Shown piece after piece: positions 1-7,854 of a stretch of DNA of 40,315 nucleotides (its first letter is position 1; each line of letters opens with the position of its first letter). Source of the stretch: Desulfobulbaceae bacterium (GTDB lineage: Bacteria > Desulfobacterota > Desulfobulbia > Desulfobulbales > Desulfocapsaceae); the NCBI GenBank assembly GCA_024227155.1, contig JAAELB010000740.1, positions 1 to 40,315 of the forward strand, in the 5' to 3' direction. The translations under genes and the position numbers were made by a program. The notes beneath the pieces were generated by a model. The model was not told the origin of the DNA, searched no databases, and worked only from the letters and a program-made list of their open reading frames with translations.

Positions 1-16
1 GGAAATTAAAAGAAAA

Positions 17-50
17 AACCACCCTGCAAAGAGATCTTTACAGGGTGGTT
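17..50 (-). terminator. Rho-independent terminator of the hdrB operon
   Basis: A perfect 10-bp inverted repeat, AACCACCCTG (17-26) and CAGGGTGGTT (41-50), has a 14-nt loop that can pair further. On the minus strand it is followed by a T-rich tract (the A-run at 13-18). It lies 35 bp beyond the stop codon of the HdrB-like gene, so it ends that transcript. Confidence 0.85.
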
Positions 51-84
51 TCTTGGAAAAATAGAATATGTTGTTACAGACTAC

Positions 85-1020
85 TTATGCAGAGGCGGCA
101 GCCTTCTTTTTTCGTCGTTTCTTTTTTTCCTCAACAGGTGGTCCTAGAAGAGATTTGATTTTTTCTATATCACTGGCTTCAATAGTGGCGTTTTCTGCAA
201 TTCCAAGGGTTGCCTCATCCAGTCCGAGACAGAGGCCTAAAAGTTGCGGGTAGAGGAGGACAGGCAACAGGTTTCCCGATTTTTTATTTTCTATCATCTG
301 TAGCTGGGTAGTATCAAATTGAAGATGACAGTAGGAACAGATAGGGGTTATATATGCTGCACCCGCTTCCTGTGCTCCGGTTATCTTCTCTAGAAGGAGT
401 TTCTGTGAAAGATCGTTGTTGATGCCTGCAAGGGCAGCACCGCAACATTCGAGTTTCCCTTGCCATTCAAGACTGGTAGCACCGGTGGTACTGAGAAGTT
501 CTTCTGTAATCTTTGGAACGAAAGAGTCATCAAAGGCTGTAATTTCCCTTGGCCTTAAGATGTGGCAACCGTGGATTACAGAGATATTGAGATCTTTGAA
601 TTTGTACGCGAGCTGTTTACGTATCTCTTCGGTTCCAATATCTTCATAGAGCACGGTTAAAAAATGTTTGATTCTTACGCTACCTGTATAACTTAGACCT
701 TCTTTTGCGAGAATTGCATTGAGTTCTACTTTGAACTGATTATCCGTTGCCATGACGTTTTTGGCTTTCTGCAGGCTGGCAAAGCAGCAGTTGCAGATTA
801 CCATAATATCAAGGCCAAGTTTTTCGGCAATGGCCATGTTACGGACTGAAGGCAGAATATACGCTTTTTCGTCAACGTTTCTTACTGGGTAGCCACAACA
901 ATTAAAATCATCAACAACTTCAAGTTGAATATTAAATTTATTTAATACGGCCTCTGTGGATTGCGCATACTGCTGGATACGAATAGGGATATTGCACCCT
1001 TGGAAAAATGCGTATTTCAT
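85..1020 (-). CDS. HdrB-like CCG-domain protein (heterodisulfide reductase subunit B family)
   Basis: This 311-residue protein has two complete CCG (cysteine-rich) domains of the kind that bind non-cubane [4Fe-4S] clusters in HdrB. The first uses C9, C41-C42-G, C76 and C78/C79. The second uses C152, C192-C193-G, C228 and C231. The usual HdrB length is about 290-300. The C-terminus carries an unusual basic tail (EEKKKRRKKK, then Ala-rich). Its ATG overlaps the stop of the upstream membrane HdrC/cytochrome b gene by 4 bp, so the two are translationally coupled and probably form one complex. By family knowledge this subunit reduces a disulfide or accepts electrons at the catalytic cluster. The substrate here is unknown, because sulfate reducers lack the CoM/CoB heterodisulfide. 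Confidence 0.88.
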   Translation of the reverse strand: MKYAFFQGCNIPIRIQQYAQSTEAVLNKFNIQLEVVDDFNCCGYPVRNVDEKAYILPSVRNMAIAEKLGLDIMVICNCCFASLQKAKNVMATDNQFKVELNAILAKEGLSYTGSVRIKHFLTVLYEDIGTEEIRKQLAYKFKDLNISVIHGCHILRPREITAFDDSFVPKITEELLSTTGATSLEWQGKLECCGAALAGINNDLSQKLLLEKITGAQEAGAAYITPICSYCHLQFDTTQLQMIENKKSGNLLPVLLYPQLLGLCLGLDEATLGIAENATIEASDIEKIKSLLGPPVEEKKKRRKKKAAASA

Positions 1021-2738
1021 GATTTCGCTCCTGCCTCTATTTTATTAATGGCACCATTCTTCAGGCTATAAAAAATATCAGTAAGTTCAACTTCATTTGG
1101 GCAGTGTTCCTGGCAGAGATAGCAGGTAGAACAACTCCAGATCATTTCGGCTCCCATGGCCAGTTCAACATTGCCGATTCCGAGGCTGTACATTATCTGA
1201 TGAGGGAGCATTCCGAGGCTTTCAGATGGATTTTCGTAGCTGCGTACCACCGGGCAGATATTTGTGCATCGCTGGCACGAATAGCAGCCTTTAAAGGAAG
1301 AGTTAGTCAGTGTATCAGCTTTTGCAAGACGAAGTGGTGTGCTGAAATCGGTGAGACTTCTAAAGCTCTCTTTGAAAAGATCGGTCACTTTTTTCAGTGC
1401 CTTGAGGTGATCATCTACAAAGTTTTGAGCAAGTGCCAGAGGAAAAGAAAAATGACTTAGCATTGTAGTTTCTGGCGCCCCTTCCTCGAGTAGGCAATAT
1501 CTTGCACTGACAAAAATCTCTTTCAGGTTAATTCCAGATGGACAGATGGTAGTACATCTGTCACAGCTGGTACATACGTAGAGCCCCTGCTGCATTCGTT
1601 TTTTAATGGCAGGATCTGTCTCTTTTTTTGCTGCAAAATTCTTTAGATACTGAATTTTCTCAGATGGCAGGATAAAATCGTTATCAAAATGTTCATAGAA
1701 CATAGATGATGAACACTCAATGGAACAGGATCCGCAATGGGTGCAGGCTGAAAGCCCAACCATCTGTCTGTTGAGTGCATTGACGGGGTCTTTAACCTCA
1801 TCTCCGGTGACACTCTTAATAATCAGACTTACCGGGGCAGCGATAATATGGAACATTTTACTAAACGGGAGCCAGGCAAGAAATCCGAAGCAGGCAAGGA
1901 TATGCAGAATGTAAAACAAGGTAACTGCGGCTCCATCTCCAAAGATTGCAGAAAATGGTCTGGTGAGTGGTGCAGCAGCTACACTGGCAAATGCCCAGCT
2001 ATTGGAGGCGTGGCAATCCATGCAGCTGTCGCTATTTACCTCCATACCCTGTGCCACCAGCTCGGGGCTTGGGGGAGCTGAGAGGTTAGGGGAGACGAGG
2101 CCGTTTTCCGCAACCCAGTATGCTTCTAGTGCTGCTTCTTCGTCTTCATCCAGGGATGCGTACTCCTCAATCATGCCCTGATAGTAGCTATATGAGGATA
2201 TCTTTGCACCCTCTAGAAGCATTCCCGAGATTATAATGGCAGCAACAAAGCCTATGGCTGCCCAGTCACTTGAATAGGTTTTTAAGCGTTGTGTCTTGAG
2301 GGCAAAACGTCGGTAAATGGCGAGTCCAAGACCTATCAGAACCATTACCCCAAAGACGTTTCTTAGGAACAGAAAAGGGTTAAGTGTCGGCTGATAATCA
2401 CTGAAGAGACTATCGGAGATAACGGGACTCAGGGCGTGGATGAAAAAAAGCAGCATGAAGCCAAAAAAAATGAGGCTATGGGTGGCCCAGCGCAGATAGC
2501 TCTTGTCGAAAATACGCTTCTGGAACAGGAGATCAACAAAAAAAGATTTGAGGACCATGACAACCTTGGAGCTGAAAATGGCCCCTGTTACTCCTTGGAG
2601 AGCAGCACTGGCTCTATCCCCAGGGGAAGTGGGTGGGGTTGAGGTTTGTAATCCTTGGGAAAACCAGATTGAGAATCGAATAAATAATCCAACCAGGCAG
2701 ACAATGACAGATAATCCTAGCAGTATATTAAAACCCAT
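1017..2738 (-). CDS. Membrane cytochrome b (NarI/DsrM/HdrE-like) fused to two HdrC-type ferredoxin modules
   Basis: This is a 573-residue fusion. The N-terminal ~310 residues contain about five hydrophobic helices (roughly 3-26, 82-103, 121-144, 158-177, 270-310), as in NarI/HdrE-type quinone-reactive cytochrome b. A long loop before the last helix holds a CxxCH motif (CMDCH, 239-243) that could bind heme c. The C-terminal half has four cluster motifs at 332-342, 389-399, 485-495 and 536-546, which is two HdrC modules in tandem instead of the usual one. With the overlapping HdrB gene it forms a membrane Hdr-like complex that would exchange electrons between the menaquinone pool and a soluble or thiol/disulfide partner. 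It resembles the HdrED, DsrMK and Tmc families, but there is no TmcA or DsrJOP gene beside it. Direction of electron flow is not evident. Confidence 0.85.
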   Translation of the reverse strand: MGFNILLGLSVIVCLVGLFIRFSIWFSQGLQTSTPPTSPGDRASAALQGVTGAIFSSKVVMVLKSFFVDLLFQKRIFDKSYLRWATHSLIFFGFMLLFFIHALSPVISDSLFSDYQPTLNPFLFLRNVFGVMVLIGLGLAIYRRFALKTQRLKTYSSDWAAIGFVAAIIISGMLLEGAKISSYSYYQGMIEEYASLDEDEEAALEAYWVAENGLVSPNLSAPPSPELVAQGMEVNSDSCMDCHASNSWAFASVAAAPLTRPFSAIFGDGAAVTLFYILHILACFGFLAWLPFSKMFHIIAAPVSLIIKSVTGDEVKDPVNALNRQMVGLSACTHCGSCSIECSSSMFYEHFDNDFILPSEKIQYLKNFAAKKETDPAIKKRMQQGLYVCTSCDRCTTICPSGINLKEIFVSARYCLLEEGAPETTMLSHFSFPLALAQNFVDDHLKALKKVTDLFKESFRSLTDFSTPLRLAKADTLTNSSFKGCYSCQRCTNICPVVRSYENPSESLGMLPHQIMYSLGIGNVELAMGAEMIWSCSTCYLCQEHCPNEVELTDIFYSLKNGAINKIEAGAKS

Positions 2739-2765
2739 AATTAATTCTCTATACCTTTAGTCTTT

Positions 2766-2780
2766 TTCCAGTACCTGGAA
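2766..2780. promoter_or_regulatory. Palindromic candidate operator upstream of the membrane Hdr operon
   Basis: TTCCAG-TAC-CTGGAA is a perfect 6-bp inverted repeat with a 3-bp centre, 28 bp upstream of the ATG at 2738. Its position suits a repressor or regulator site. No cognate regulator is encoded nearby, so this is inference. Confidence 0.35.
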
Positions 2781-3043
2781 TGTTGAGTTGGTTAGTCAAT
2801 TAATGATCATTTAGTACCTGAACCCTAAAGGAATATAACGTGTTTTATGAAGTGAGTCGAGGGATGATTTGTTGTTGTATAAAAAAAATTGATCAATGTT
2901 ATCTGCTAAATGGCCAGGTAGTCTTCAGCAAAGTGTTGGTTCGTAAGGTGAGCTGAAACGTCCAGGGCTCTTCAATGTTAGTATACTCGTCAGGGTGGTC
3001 GGAGTTTTCATTACAGTTATAATGAAGTAAGGTTTTAACGAAT
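2781..3043. other. Intergenic gap between histidine kinase and membrane Hdr operon
   Basis: About 300 bases separate the kinase stop from the membrane Hdr start (2739-3043 including the palindrome). The sequence is AT-rich, without a credible ORF or RNA. It probably carries the promoter of the 2738-to-85 operon, but I cannot place a convincing -35/-10 pair. Confidence 0.5.
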
Positions 3044-4579
3044 TTAGCCGATGGACATAAAGTGAAACTCATCAGAAACAGGTTCTTCGGGGAACTCAAG
3101 GAGGAATGTGGTGCCCTCTGGTCCAGTCTCTTTGACGGAAATTCGACCATGGTTTTCTTCGAGAATTCCGTATGCCATGCTGAGTCCTAGCCCCGTTCCT
3201 TTCCCCAATTCTTTTGTGGTAAAGAATGGATCAAAAATTTTTGAAAGATTTTCTGGGGGAATTCCGCTACCGGTATCTGTCACCTCTATAAAGGCCTTAC
3301 CTGCTTTGCGGTCACGGAAGGTTTTCAGGTTGAGAGTACCTCTGCCGTCCATTGCATCCATTGCGTTAATAATAAGGTTTATCAATACCTGGCAAAGCTG
3401 GTTTTTATCGGCATTGACAAGAATTTGATAGTCATCAAGTTCTTTAATAATTTCCACATTCATAAAGAGTTTCTGGTCTCGGATGAGCCTCAGGCTTTCA
3501 CCAACGAGATTATTGAGATAAAAAACATCTTTTGCGGGCCTTGTCTGACGGCTGTAAGCCAGGAGGTTCTTGACTATTTCCTGGCAACGTTCGGCATCCT
3601 CAAGGATATAGTTGAGATTGCTGGCAAGAGGATGCTCTTCTTCAAGTTTTTCACGCATCAGGTTGCCATAGAGCAAAATACTTGTTAGTGGATTGTTTAT
3701 TTCATGGGCCACACCCGCCGCCAGGCGGCCCAGTGAAGCCAGTTTTTCCGACTGAAAAAGTTGGCTCTCAGCCTCTTCCAGTTTTTTTTGTACAGCCTGT
3801 TTCTCTCGGAGATCATTAAATATTGCGGCAGTGGCAGCCTCTTTGCCTTCTTCATAAATAATGGCGGCTGTCATCTCCACTGGCACCTCTTCCAGCTCTT
3901 TGGTGACGATGTTGAACTGGGTGGAAGGAAGTTTGCCTTTTTCACCAATATTTTCATCCCGCAGCTTTTTCATTATATCTCTTGCAACGCCGGGCGGATA
4001 AAAATCTTCAATTGTAACACTGTTGGCGTCAGCTGCTGAATAGCCAAAAAGCTCTTCTGCGGCCTTATTCAGCAGGATAATTTCACCTTTTCTGTTTGCT
4101 GCTATAATGCCACTGACAGAACTTTGGACGACTTTGTCGATGAGTTGCCTCACATCGCTGTATTTTTTTTCTAAGTCTTTGACGGCCGTGATGTCACGTA
4201 AACTCTCGATTATGTACTTTACTTCATGCTGATCGCCAAATATAGGCGCAAAAACCCTTTCTTCCCATACCTCCTCACCGTTTGTGCCAATATTTTTTTG
4301 TACTACAGACTTGGTTTGTTTCGTCTCAATTACGCCTTGCAGGGGGCAGTCACTGCCATTGCAGGAAAGGTGTTTGAGATTGTTATCTTCACGGAAAATA
4401 TGCTGACAGGTCTTTCCGAGAATTTCCTCTATCCGAGTTCTGTTTCTCTCGTGAAATTTTTTATTGGCAGCGATTATTGTACGATCAGGTCGGAGCACGA
4501 GGGTTGGAAAAGATAAGGAGTCAAATAGCCGCAGGCGCCAGTCCGTTTCCAATGAATCAAATTGATTTGAATCTGTCAT
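3044..4579 (-). CDS. PAS-domain sensor histidine kinase (NtrB-like, orphan)
   Basis: This is a 511-residue cytoplasmic kinase. A PAS-type domain covers about residues 15-130 and contains Cys58, Cys73 and Cys78. A second PAS lies at about 145-260. The dimerisation/phosphoacceptor motif is GVAHEINNPL with His292. The HATPase domain has an N box (NLIINAMDAM), a G1 box (DTGSGIP), an F box (FDPFFTTK) and a G2 box (GTGLGLS). There are no transmembrane helices, so it senses something inside the cell. I start it at the ATG at 4579 (MTDSNQF). The open frame runs on to 4720, but that extension overlaps the preceding gene and has no domain content. No DNA-binding response regulator is adjacent. The nearest partner is the CheY-like receiver at 5784-6167 in the same gene string. 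Confidence 0.88.
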   Translation of the reverse strand: MTDSNQFDSLETDWRLRLFDSLSFPTLVLRPDRTIIAANKKFHERNRTRIEEILGKTCQHIFREDNNLKHLSCNGSDCPLQGVIETKQTKSVVQKNIGTNGEEVWEERVFAPIFGDQHEVKYIIESLRDITAVKDLEKKYSDVRQLIDKVVQSSVSGIIAANRKGEIILLNKAAEELFGYSAADANSVTIEDFYPPGVARDIMKKLRDENIGEKGKLPSTQFNIVTKELEEVPVEMTAAIIYEEGKEAATAAIFNDLREKQAVQKKLEEAESQLFQSEKLASLGRLAAGVAHEINNPLTSILLYGNLMREKLEEEHPLASNLNYILEDAERCQEIVKNLLAYSRQTRPAKDVFYLNNLVGESLRLIRDQKLFMNVEIIKELDDYQILVNADKNQLCQVLINLIINAMDAMDGRGTLNLKTFRDRKAGKAFIEVTDTGSGIPPENLSKIFDPFFTTKELGKGTGLGLSMAYGILEENHGRISVKETGPEGTTFLLEFPEEPVSDEFHFMSIG

Positions 4580-4661
4580 GATGTTGCGTGAAAGGTTACT
4601 TGTTGTGAAAGGAAAAAATGAAAAATAAATGTATAGTTGACTATCAAGGTATTTCTGTAAA

Positions 4662-5168
4662 TCAAGTGGACGTAGGGATAATAAATGTTGCTTTGAGCAC
4701 CTCTTTGGCCTTGGCTCCATTTCCTTTGGGTACTACGAGGTACATGCTGGTACCGGCACAACCTGAAACCAGGAGATCAATTTTATTTTGGTTGAGAGCA
4801 TTTATGGCCACATCAATTATGCCAAATCTATCTTGAAAATGAGGACCGTGCAAAAAGAGCACATCAACAGGCAGTTCCCTATCGATGCTAAGGGTTTGCA
4901 CATTATTCGCTGTAGACTTGACTCTGTTAAATAAAGTGTTTGCTGAGCTAGCGTCTACAAGTAGGTGAAGAGTTACCCAATTTTCGATACCGTGGTAAGT
5001 AACAAGCTCAAAACGTTTTATCTGTTCCTCAAGTTGGCTGATCCACATTCCCCAGTGTGAAAGTTCAGAAGAGGGAAAATTGAGTGTTACCAGGCGTAAG
5101 TCATATTTATGAGATATTCCATAAACTTTTACCTGTTCCTCCCAGTAAACAGCTATAGTTTCCACCAT
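4662..5168 (-). CDS. ACT-like regulatory domain protein (second of a pair)
   Basis: This 168-residue protein of unknown function has a C-terminal half (about 100-165) that follows the ACT-fold pattern of aspartokinase-type regulatory domains: a strand, a Gly-Ile-Ile start of helix 1, a strand with SGCAGTSMYLVVP, then a helix. The N-terminal half looks like a more diverged domain of similar size. It has no catalytic domain. It lies 26 bp downstream of another ACT-like gene of matching length, which suggests the two proteins pair and bind a small ligand, probably an amino acid. The family assignment rests on visible pattern only, and the regulated target is unknown. It may report metabolite state to the adjacent kinase and receiver. 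Confidence 0.65.
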   Translation of the reverse strand: MVETIAVYWEEQVKVYGISHKYDLRLVTLNFPSSELSHWGMWISQLEEQIKRFELVTYHGIENWVTLHLLVDASSANTLFNRVKSTANNVQTLSIDRELPVDVLFLHGPHFQDRFGIIDVAINALNQNKIDLLVSGCAGTSMYLVVPKGNGAKAKEVLKATFIIPTST

Positions 5169-5194
5169 AAATTCTCCTTGTCATTGCAGTGTCA

Positions 5195-5722
5195 TTACAA
5201 CTGGGGCTGTTTGAGCTGAAACTCCTGCCTGAATGGTGCATGGTTCCTGGGTAATTCCACAATTGTTTCCAGTTTTTCCGCAACATTGTCCAGGAGACAA
5301 AAGTCAGTAGTAAAGGCAAGCGCAGAGATAGAGGTGGAAAAAGAGTAGAGAGGGAAAGTAAATTCACCAAATATATGAATTATTTTCCCGAGCAGCCCAA
5401 GGCTGTTTCTGTGTGGGAAAACCGTGCATAACCCAACCTCTGGTACTACTTTGGTGTCAAGGTCCTCAAAAATAGATTGGCTCAGAATTTGCTGCAGTTG
5501 AGAAAAATCAGAGCTGTCTACGCAGAAACTGGTTGTGGGAACTTGTTTCGTGGCGGAAGCACAGAGAAAGGGGATGTTGATATTTTTTTCTGCGACTTGG
5601 TGGAGCAGTTCACTCATGGAAAAAACGGGCGCAGAACTCTGCTGGACGGAAATATGAGTGAGTTTCTCACTAAATTTTATTCCACCGATGTGGATTTTAT
5701 CTATATGAGTCAAAAGATTCAC
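5195..5722 (-). CDS. ACT-like regulatory domain protein (first of a pair)
   Basis: This 175-residue protein contains two ACT-like units. The first spans about residues 18-85 and has the aspartokinase-like pattern 'helix, KNINIPFLCAS, strand'. The second spans about 95-165 and has the GLLGKI helix start followed by FTFPLYSFSTSISALAFTT. There is no enzyme domain. It is the upstream member of a two-gene set with 4662-5168, separated by 26 bp, and the set sits between a receiver gene and a histidine kinase gene. ACT domains bind amino acids or similar effectors. The ligand and target here cannot be read from sequence. Confidence 0.65.
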   Translation of the reverse strand: MNLLTHIDKIHIGGIKFSEKLTHISVQQSSAPVFSMSELLHQVAEKNINIPFLCASATKQVPTTSFCVDSSDFSQLQQILSQSIFEDLDTKVVPEVGLCTVFPHRNSLGLLGKIIHIFGEFTFPLYSFSTSISALAFTTDFCLLDNVAEKLETIVELPRNHAPFRQEFQLKQPQL

Positions 5723-5734
5723 TACCAGAAGGTA

Positions 5735-5769
5735 GCCCGCATATTCAGAAGATTTCTGAATATGCGGGC
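5735..5769 (-). terminator. Strong perfect hairpin after the receiver gene (attenuator or terminator)
   Basis: The arms GCCCGCATATTCAGAA (5735-5750) and its exact complement (5754-5769) form a 16-bp stem with a 3-nt loop, starting 15 bp past the stop of the receiver gene. On the minus strand the trailing sequence is not a clean U-tract (TACCTTCTGG). It may therefore act as a weak terminator, an mRNA 3' end stabiliser or a processing site that separates expression of the metabolic genes from the downstream ACT/kinase genes. Confidence 0.6.
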
Positions 5770-5783
5770 AAGTAAGCTACGGA

Positions 5784-6167
5784 TTAGAGATTGTCCTGTA
5801 CAATTTCCATGAGCTTGTCTAAGTCAATTGGCTTAGGCACAAAGTCGTCAGCCAACGTTGTCTTTCCACCCATATGGGTGTAATTGGTTGATTTAATGGC
5901 TTCTGTTACTGCGGTTAAAAGAACAACAACGATATCCTTGTAGTCAGCAGAGTTCTTTAACTCGTCACAAAGAGTGTAGCCGTCTTTTCGTGGCATCATC
6001 ACATCGAGCACGATAAGAGCTGGTTTTTCTTCTTTGATACGATCCATGGCTTCAATGCCATCGTAGGCTTTGGCCACACGAAAGTTCTCACTTTCTAACT
6101 TCATGGAGACCATTTCCACGAGATCTGTATCGTCATCTACTACAAGAATTAGTTTACTATCGCTCAT
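5784..6167 (-). CDS. Stand-alone CheY-like receiver protein
   Basis: This 127-residue single-domain response regulator keeps all hallmark residues: the acidic pocket D11-D12-D13, phosphoacceptor D55 (in VLDVMMPRKDG), T85 and K112 (FVPKPID). There is no output domain, so it works by protein contact or as a phosphorelay intermediate. The gene follows metF by about 50 bp and probably belongs to the same transcript. The orphan PAS histidine kinase about 1.2 kb downstream is its likely kinase partner (inference from proximity). A receiver co-transcribed with a MetVF-Hdr cluster suggests post-translational or sensory control linked to C1 metabolism. Confidence 0.85.
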   Translation of the reverse strand: MSDSKLILVVDDDTDLVEMVSMKLESENFRVAKAYDGIEAMDRIKEEKPALIVLDVMMPRKDGYTLCDELKNSADYKDIVVVLLTAVTEAIKSTNYTHMGGKTTLADDFVPKPIDLDKLMEIVQDNL

Positions 6168-6215
6168 GTTGCATTTTCCTCCATCTGCTTTATGGTTGAA
6201 AACTACTTTATATCT

Positions 6216-7139
6216 TTATACCTGAGGTCGAGGAAGAAGTCCTGCTCTTTCGCAAATCTCTTCAACAATTTCTTCCCATTCGATGGCCATAATGTGTATT
6301 CCGGCGACTCCTTCAATCTTTTTAAGTCGCTCAATGGTCTCGATACAGATATCTACGCCTTCTTCTGCCTGCTTCTCTTTAGGTACTGCGGCCATTCTAT
6401 CAACGATTTCCTGAGGTACATCCATACCTGGAACTCGTTTGGACATGTATCTGGCAGCCCCTAGGGATTTACATGGGGTAACCCCCGCAAGGATATGGCA
6501 CTTTTTGTGCAATCCTCTTTTGCGAACGCCTTCCATCCAGGTTTCAAATTTATCTATATTAAAGATACACTGGGTCTGGATGAAGTCAGCTCCTGCCTCA
6601 ATTTTCTTTTCAAGCCTCATTACCCGGAGTTCAAAGGGATCAGCAAAGGGGTTTGCAGCTGCACCTATGAACATTTTTGGTGGACCTTTAAGATCTGCGC
6701 CACCCTGGAATTTGCCTTCGTCACGCATATTCTTAACCATCTGGATCAGCTGGATGGAATCAATATCATGGACGTTCATCGCTTCAGGGTGATCACCAAA
6801 CTTGGTGTGATCTCCAGAAAGACAGAGCATGGTGTCTACGCCGAGGGAGTATGCACCAATTATGTCAGCTTGCATCGCCAGTCGATTTCGGTCACGACAG
6901 GTAACCTGGAATAGAGGATTAAGGCCTTCCTGCTTGATGAGCACTGATGCAGCAAGACTCGACATACGAACCATTGCTGTCTGGTTGTCAGTCACGTTGA
7001 CTGCATCAACAATTCCTTTCAGGTATTGAGATTTATCAATAACCTCCTCAGGCTTGCAACCTCTTGGAGGCCCACATTCACCTGTTACTGCAAGATGTCC
7101 AGCCGCCAATATTTTTTCTAAATTGCTTTCTGTTTTCAT
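6216..7139 (-). CDS. metF: 5,10-methylenetetrahydrofolate reductase, MetF
   Basis: This 307-residue TIM-barrel flavoprotein interconverts methylene-THF and methyl-THF in the methyl branch of the Wood-Ljungdahl pathway. The sequence shows the catalytic Glu (E21 in TGECGPPRG), a flavin/folate loop with SGDH (108-111), and the folate-binding TQ pair (T189-Q190, FIQTQCIFN). Its start codon overlaps the stop of the MetV gene by 4 bp. MetF with MetV, HdrA, MvhD and HdrC/B is the composition of the acetogen-type MetVF-Hdr complex, in which MetF takes electrons via MetV rather than directly from NADH. In a sulfate reducer it can run in either the oxidative or the reductive direction. This is the canonical copy; a divergent paralogue lies at 11438-12310. 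Confidence 0.92.
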   Translation of the reverse strand: MKTESNLEKILAAGHLAVTGECGPPRGCKPEEVIDKSQYLKGIVDAVNVTDNQTAMVRMSSLAASVLIKQEGLNPLFQVTCRDRNRLAMQADIIGAYSLGVDTMLCLSGDHTKFGDHPEAMNVHDIDSIQLIQMVKNMRDEGKFQGGADLKGPPKMFIGAAANPFADPFELRVMRLEKKIEAGADFIQTQCIFNIDKFETWMEGVRKRGLHKKCHILAGVTPCKSLGAARYMSKRVPGMDVPQEIVDRMAAVPKEKQAEEGVDICIETIERLKKIEGVAGIHIMAIEWEEIVEEICERAGLLPRPQV

Positions 7140-7804
7140 TCTGCCAGATCCTCTCTAATAATCTTTCTAGGGCCACTGCCGCCTGCTGGTCTCCAATCTT
7201 TGGCCGGTATATTTTCCAGGTATTTCTCAGTAAGGCCAAGGGCCTTAAGTCGATCCCAGATAAGCTGCCAGGCACAGTCCACATCTTCACTAATTTCACA
7301 ATGACCTGTGACAGAACCGCCGCAAGGGCCATTCATCAGCTGTTTTGCACATCGAGCGATCGGGCAGATTCCGCCGGTAACACCAAGTAGACAGTTACCA
7401 CATCCTTGACATCGCTCTCCCCAGACACCCTGACGCTCGGAAGCGCCCATGAACTCGGTGTTTACCGCAGGGAAAACAGGCTTATCTTTATAGCGCATGG
7501 CAAGTTGCTGGACACCGCATCCACAGGCCATGGATAATACGGCGTCTGCGCCATCTATCATTGGTACCAGCTCTTCAACATATTCAGGATCACATTGTCT
7601 TTCCAGGGTATGTTGCTGGATTTCAATGTTGATGCCGTTTTTTAACATTGCCATCTGCAGCGCGGAAGCAAGCAAGCCTACTTCCTTGCGACCGCCGGCT
7701 GAGCAGACAGTCACACACTCATTGCAGCCGAGCAGGAGTATGCGCTTAAATGGCTTTACGTATGCAATGATTTCATCTAAAGGTTTTCGTTCAGCAGTGA
7801 TCAT
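7136..7804 (-). CDS. metV: MetV, methylenetetrahydrofolate reductase C-terminal-domain partner
   Basis: This 222-residue cysteine-rich protein matches the MTHFR C-terminal domain family that accompanies MetF in acetogens and sulfate reducers. Visible features are CNECVTVC near the start (about 27-34), the GRKEVGLLA stretch, and a C-terminal cluster-binding region with CQGCGNC, CPIARC and the family signature NGPCGGS...GHCE. It binds iron-sulfur clusters (and zinc in characterised homologues) and passes electrons to the MetF flavin. It is coupled to metF by the ATGA overlap and lies about 50 bp downstream of mvhD. Confidence 0.9.
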   Translation of the reverse strand: MITAERKPLDEIIAYVKPFKRILLLGCNECVTVCSAGGRKEVGLLASALQMAMLKNGINIEIQQHTLERQCDPEYVEELVPMIDGADAVLSMACGCGVQQLAMRYKDKPVFPAVNTEFMGASERQGVWGERCQGCGNCLLGVTGGICPIARCAKQLMNGPCGGSVTGHCEISEDVDCAWQLIWDRLKALGLTEKYLENIPAKDWRPAGGSGPRKIIREDLAE

Positions 7805-7854
7805 GGTGTTTCACTCTCCTTATTAAATATCCCGTAAGCTTTGGACTCTTCGGC

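Noticed and set aside
2899-3150. 83-codon frame overlapping the kinase 3' end
   Set aside because: A frame shadow of the histidine kinase gene with no protein pattern.
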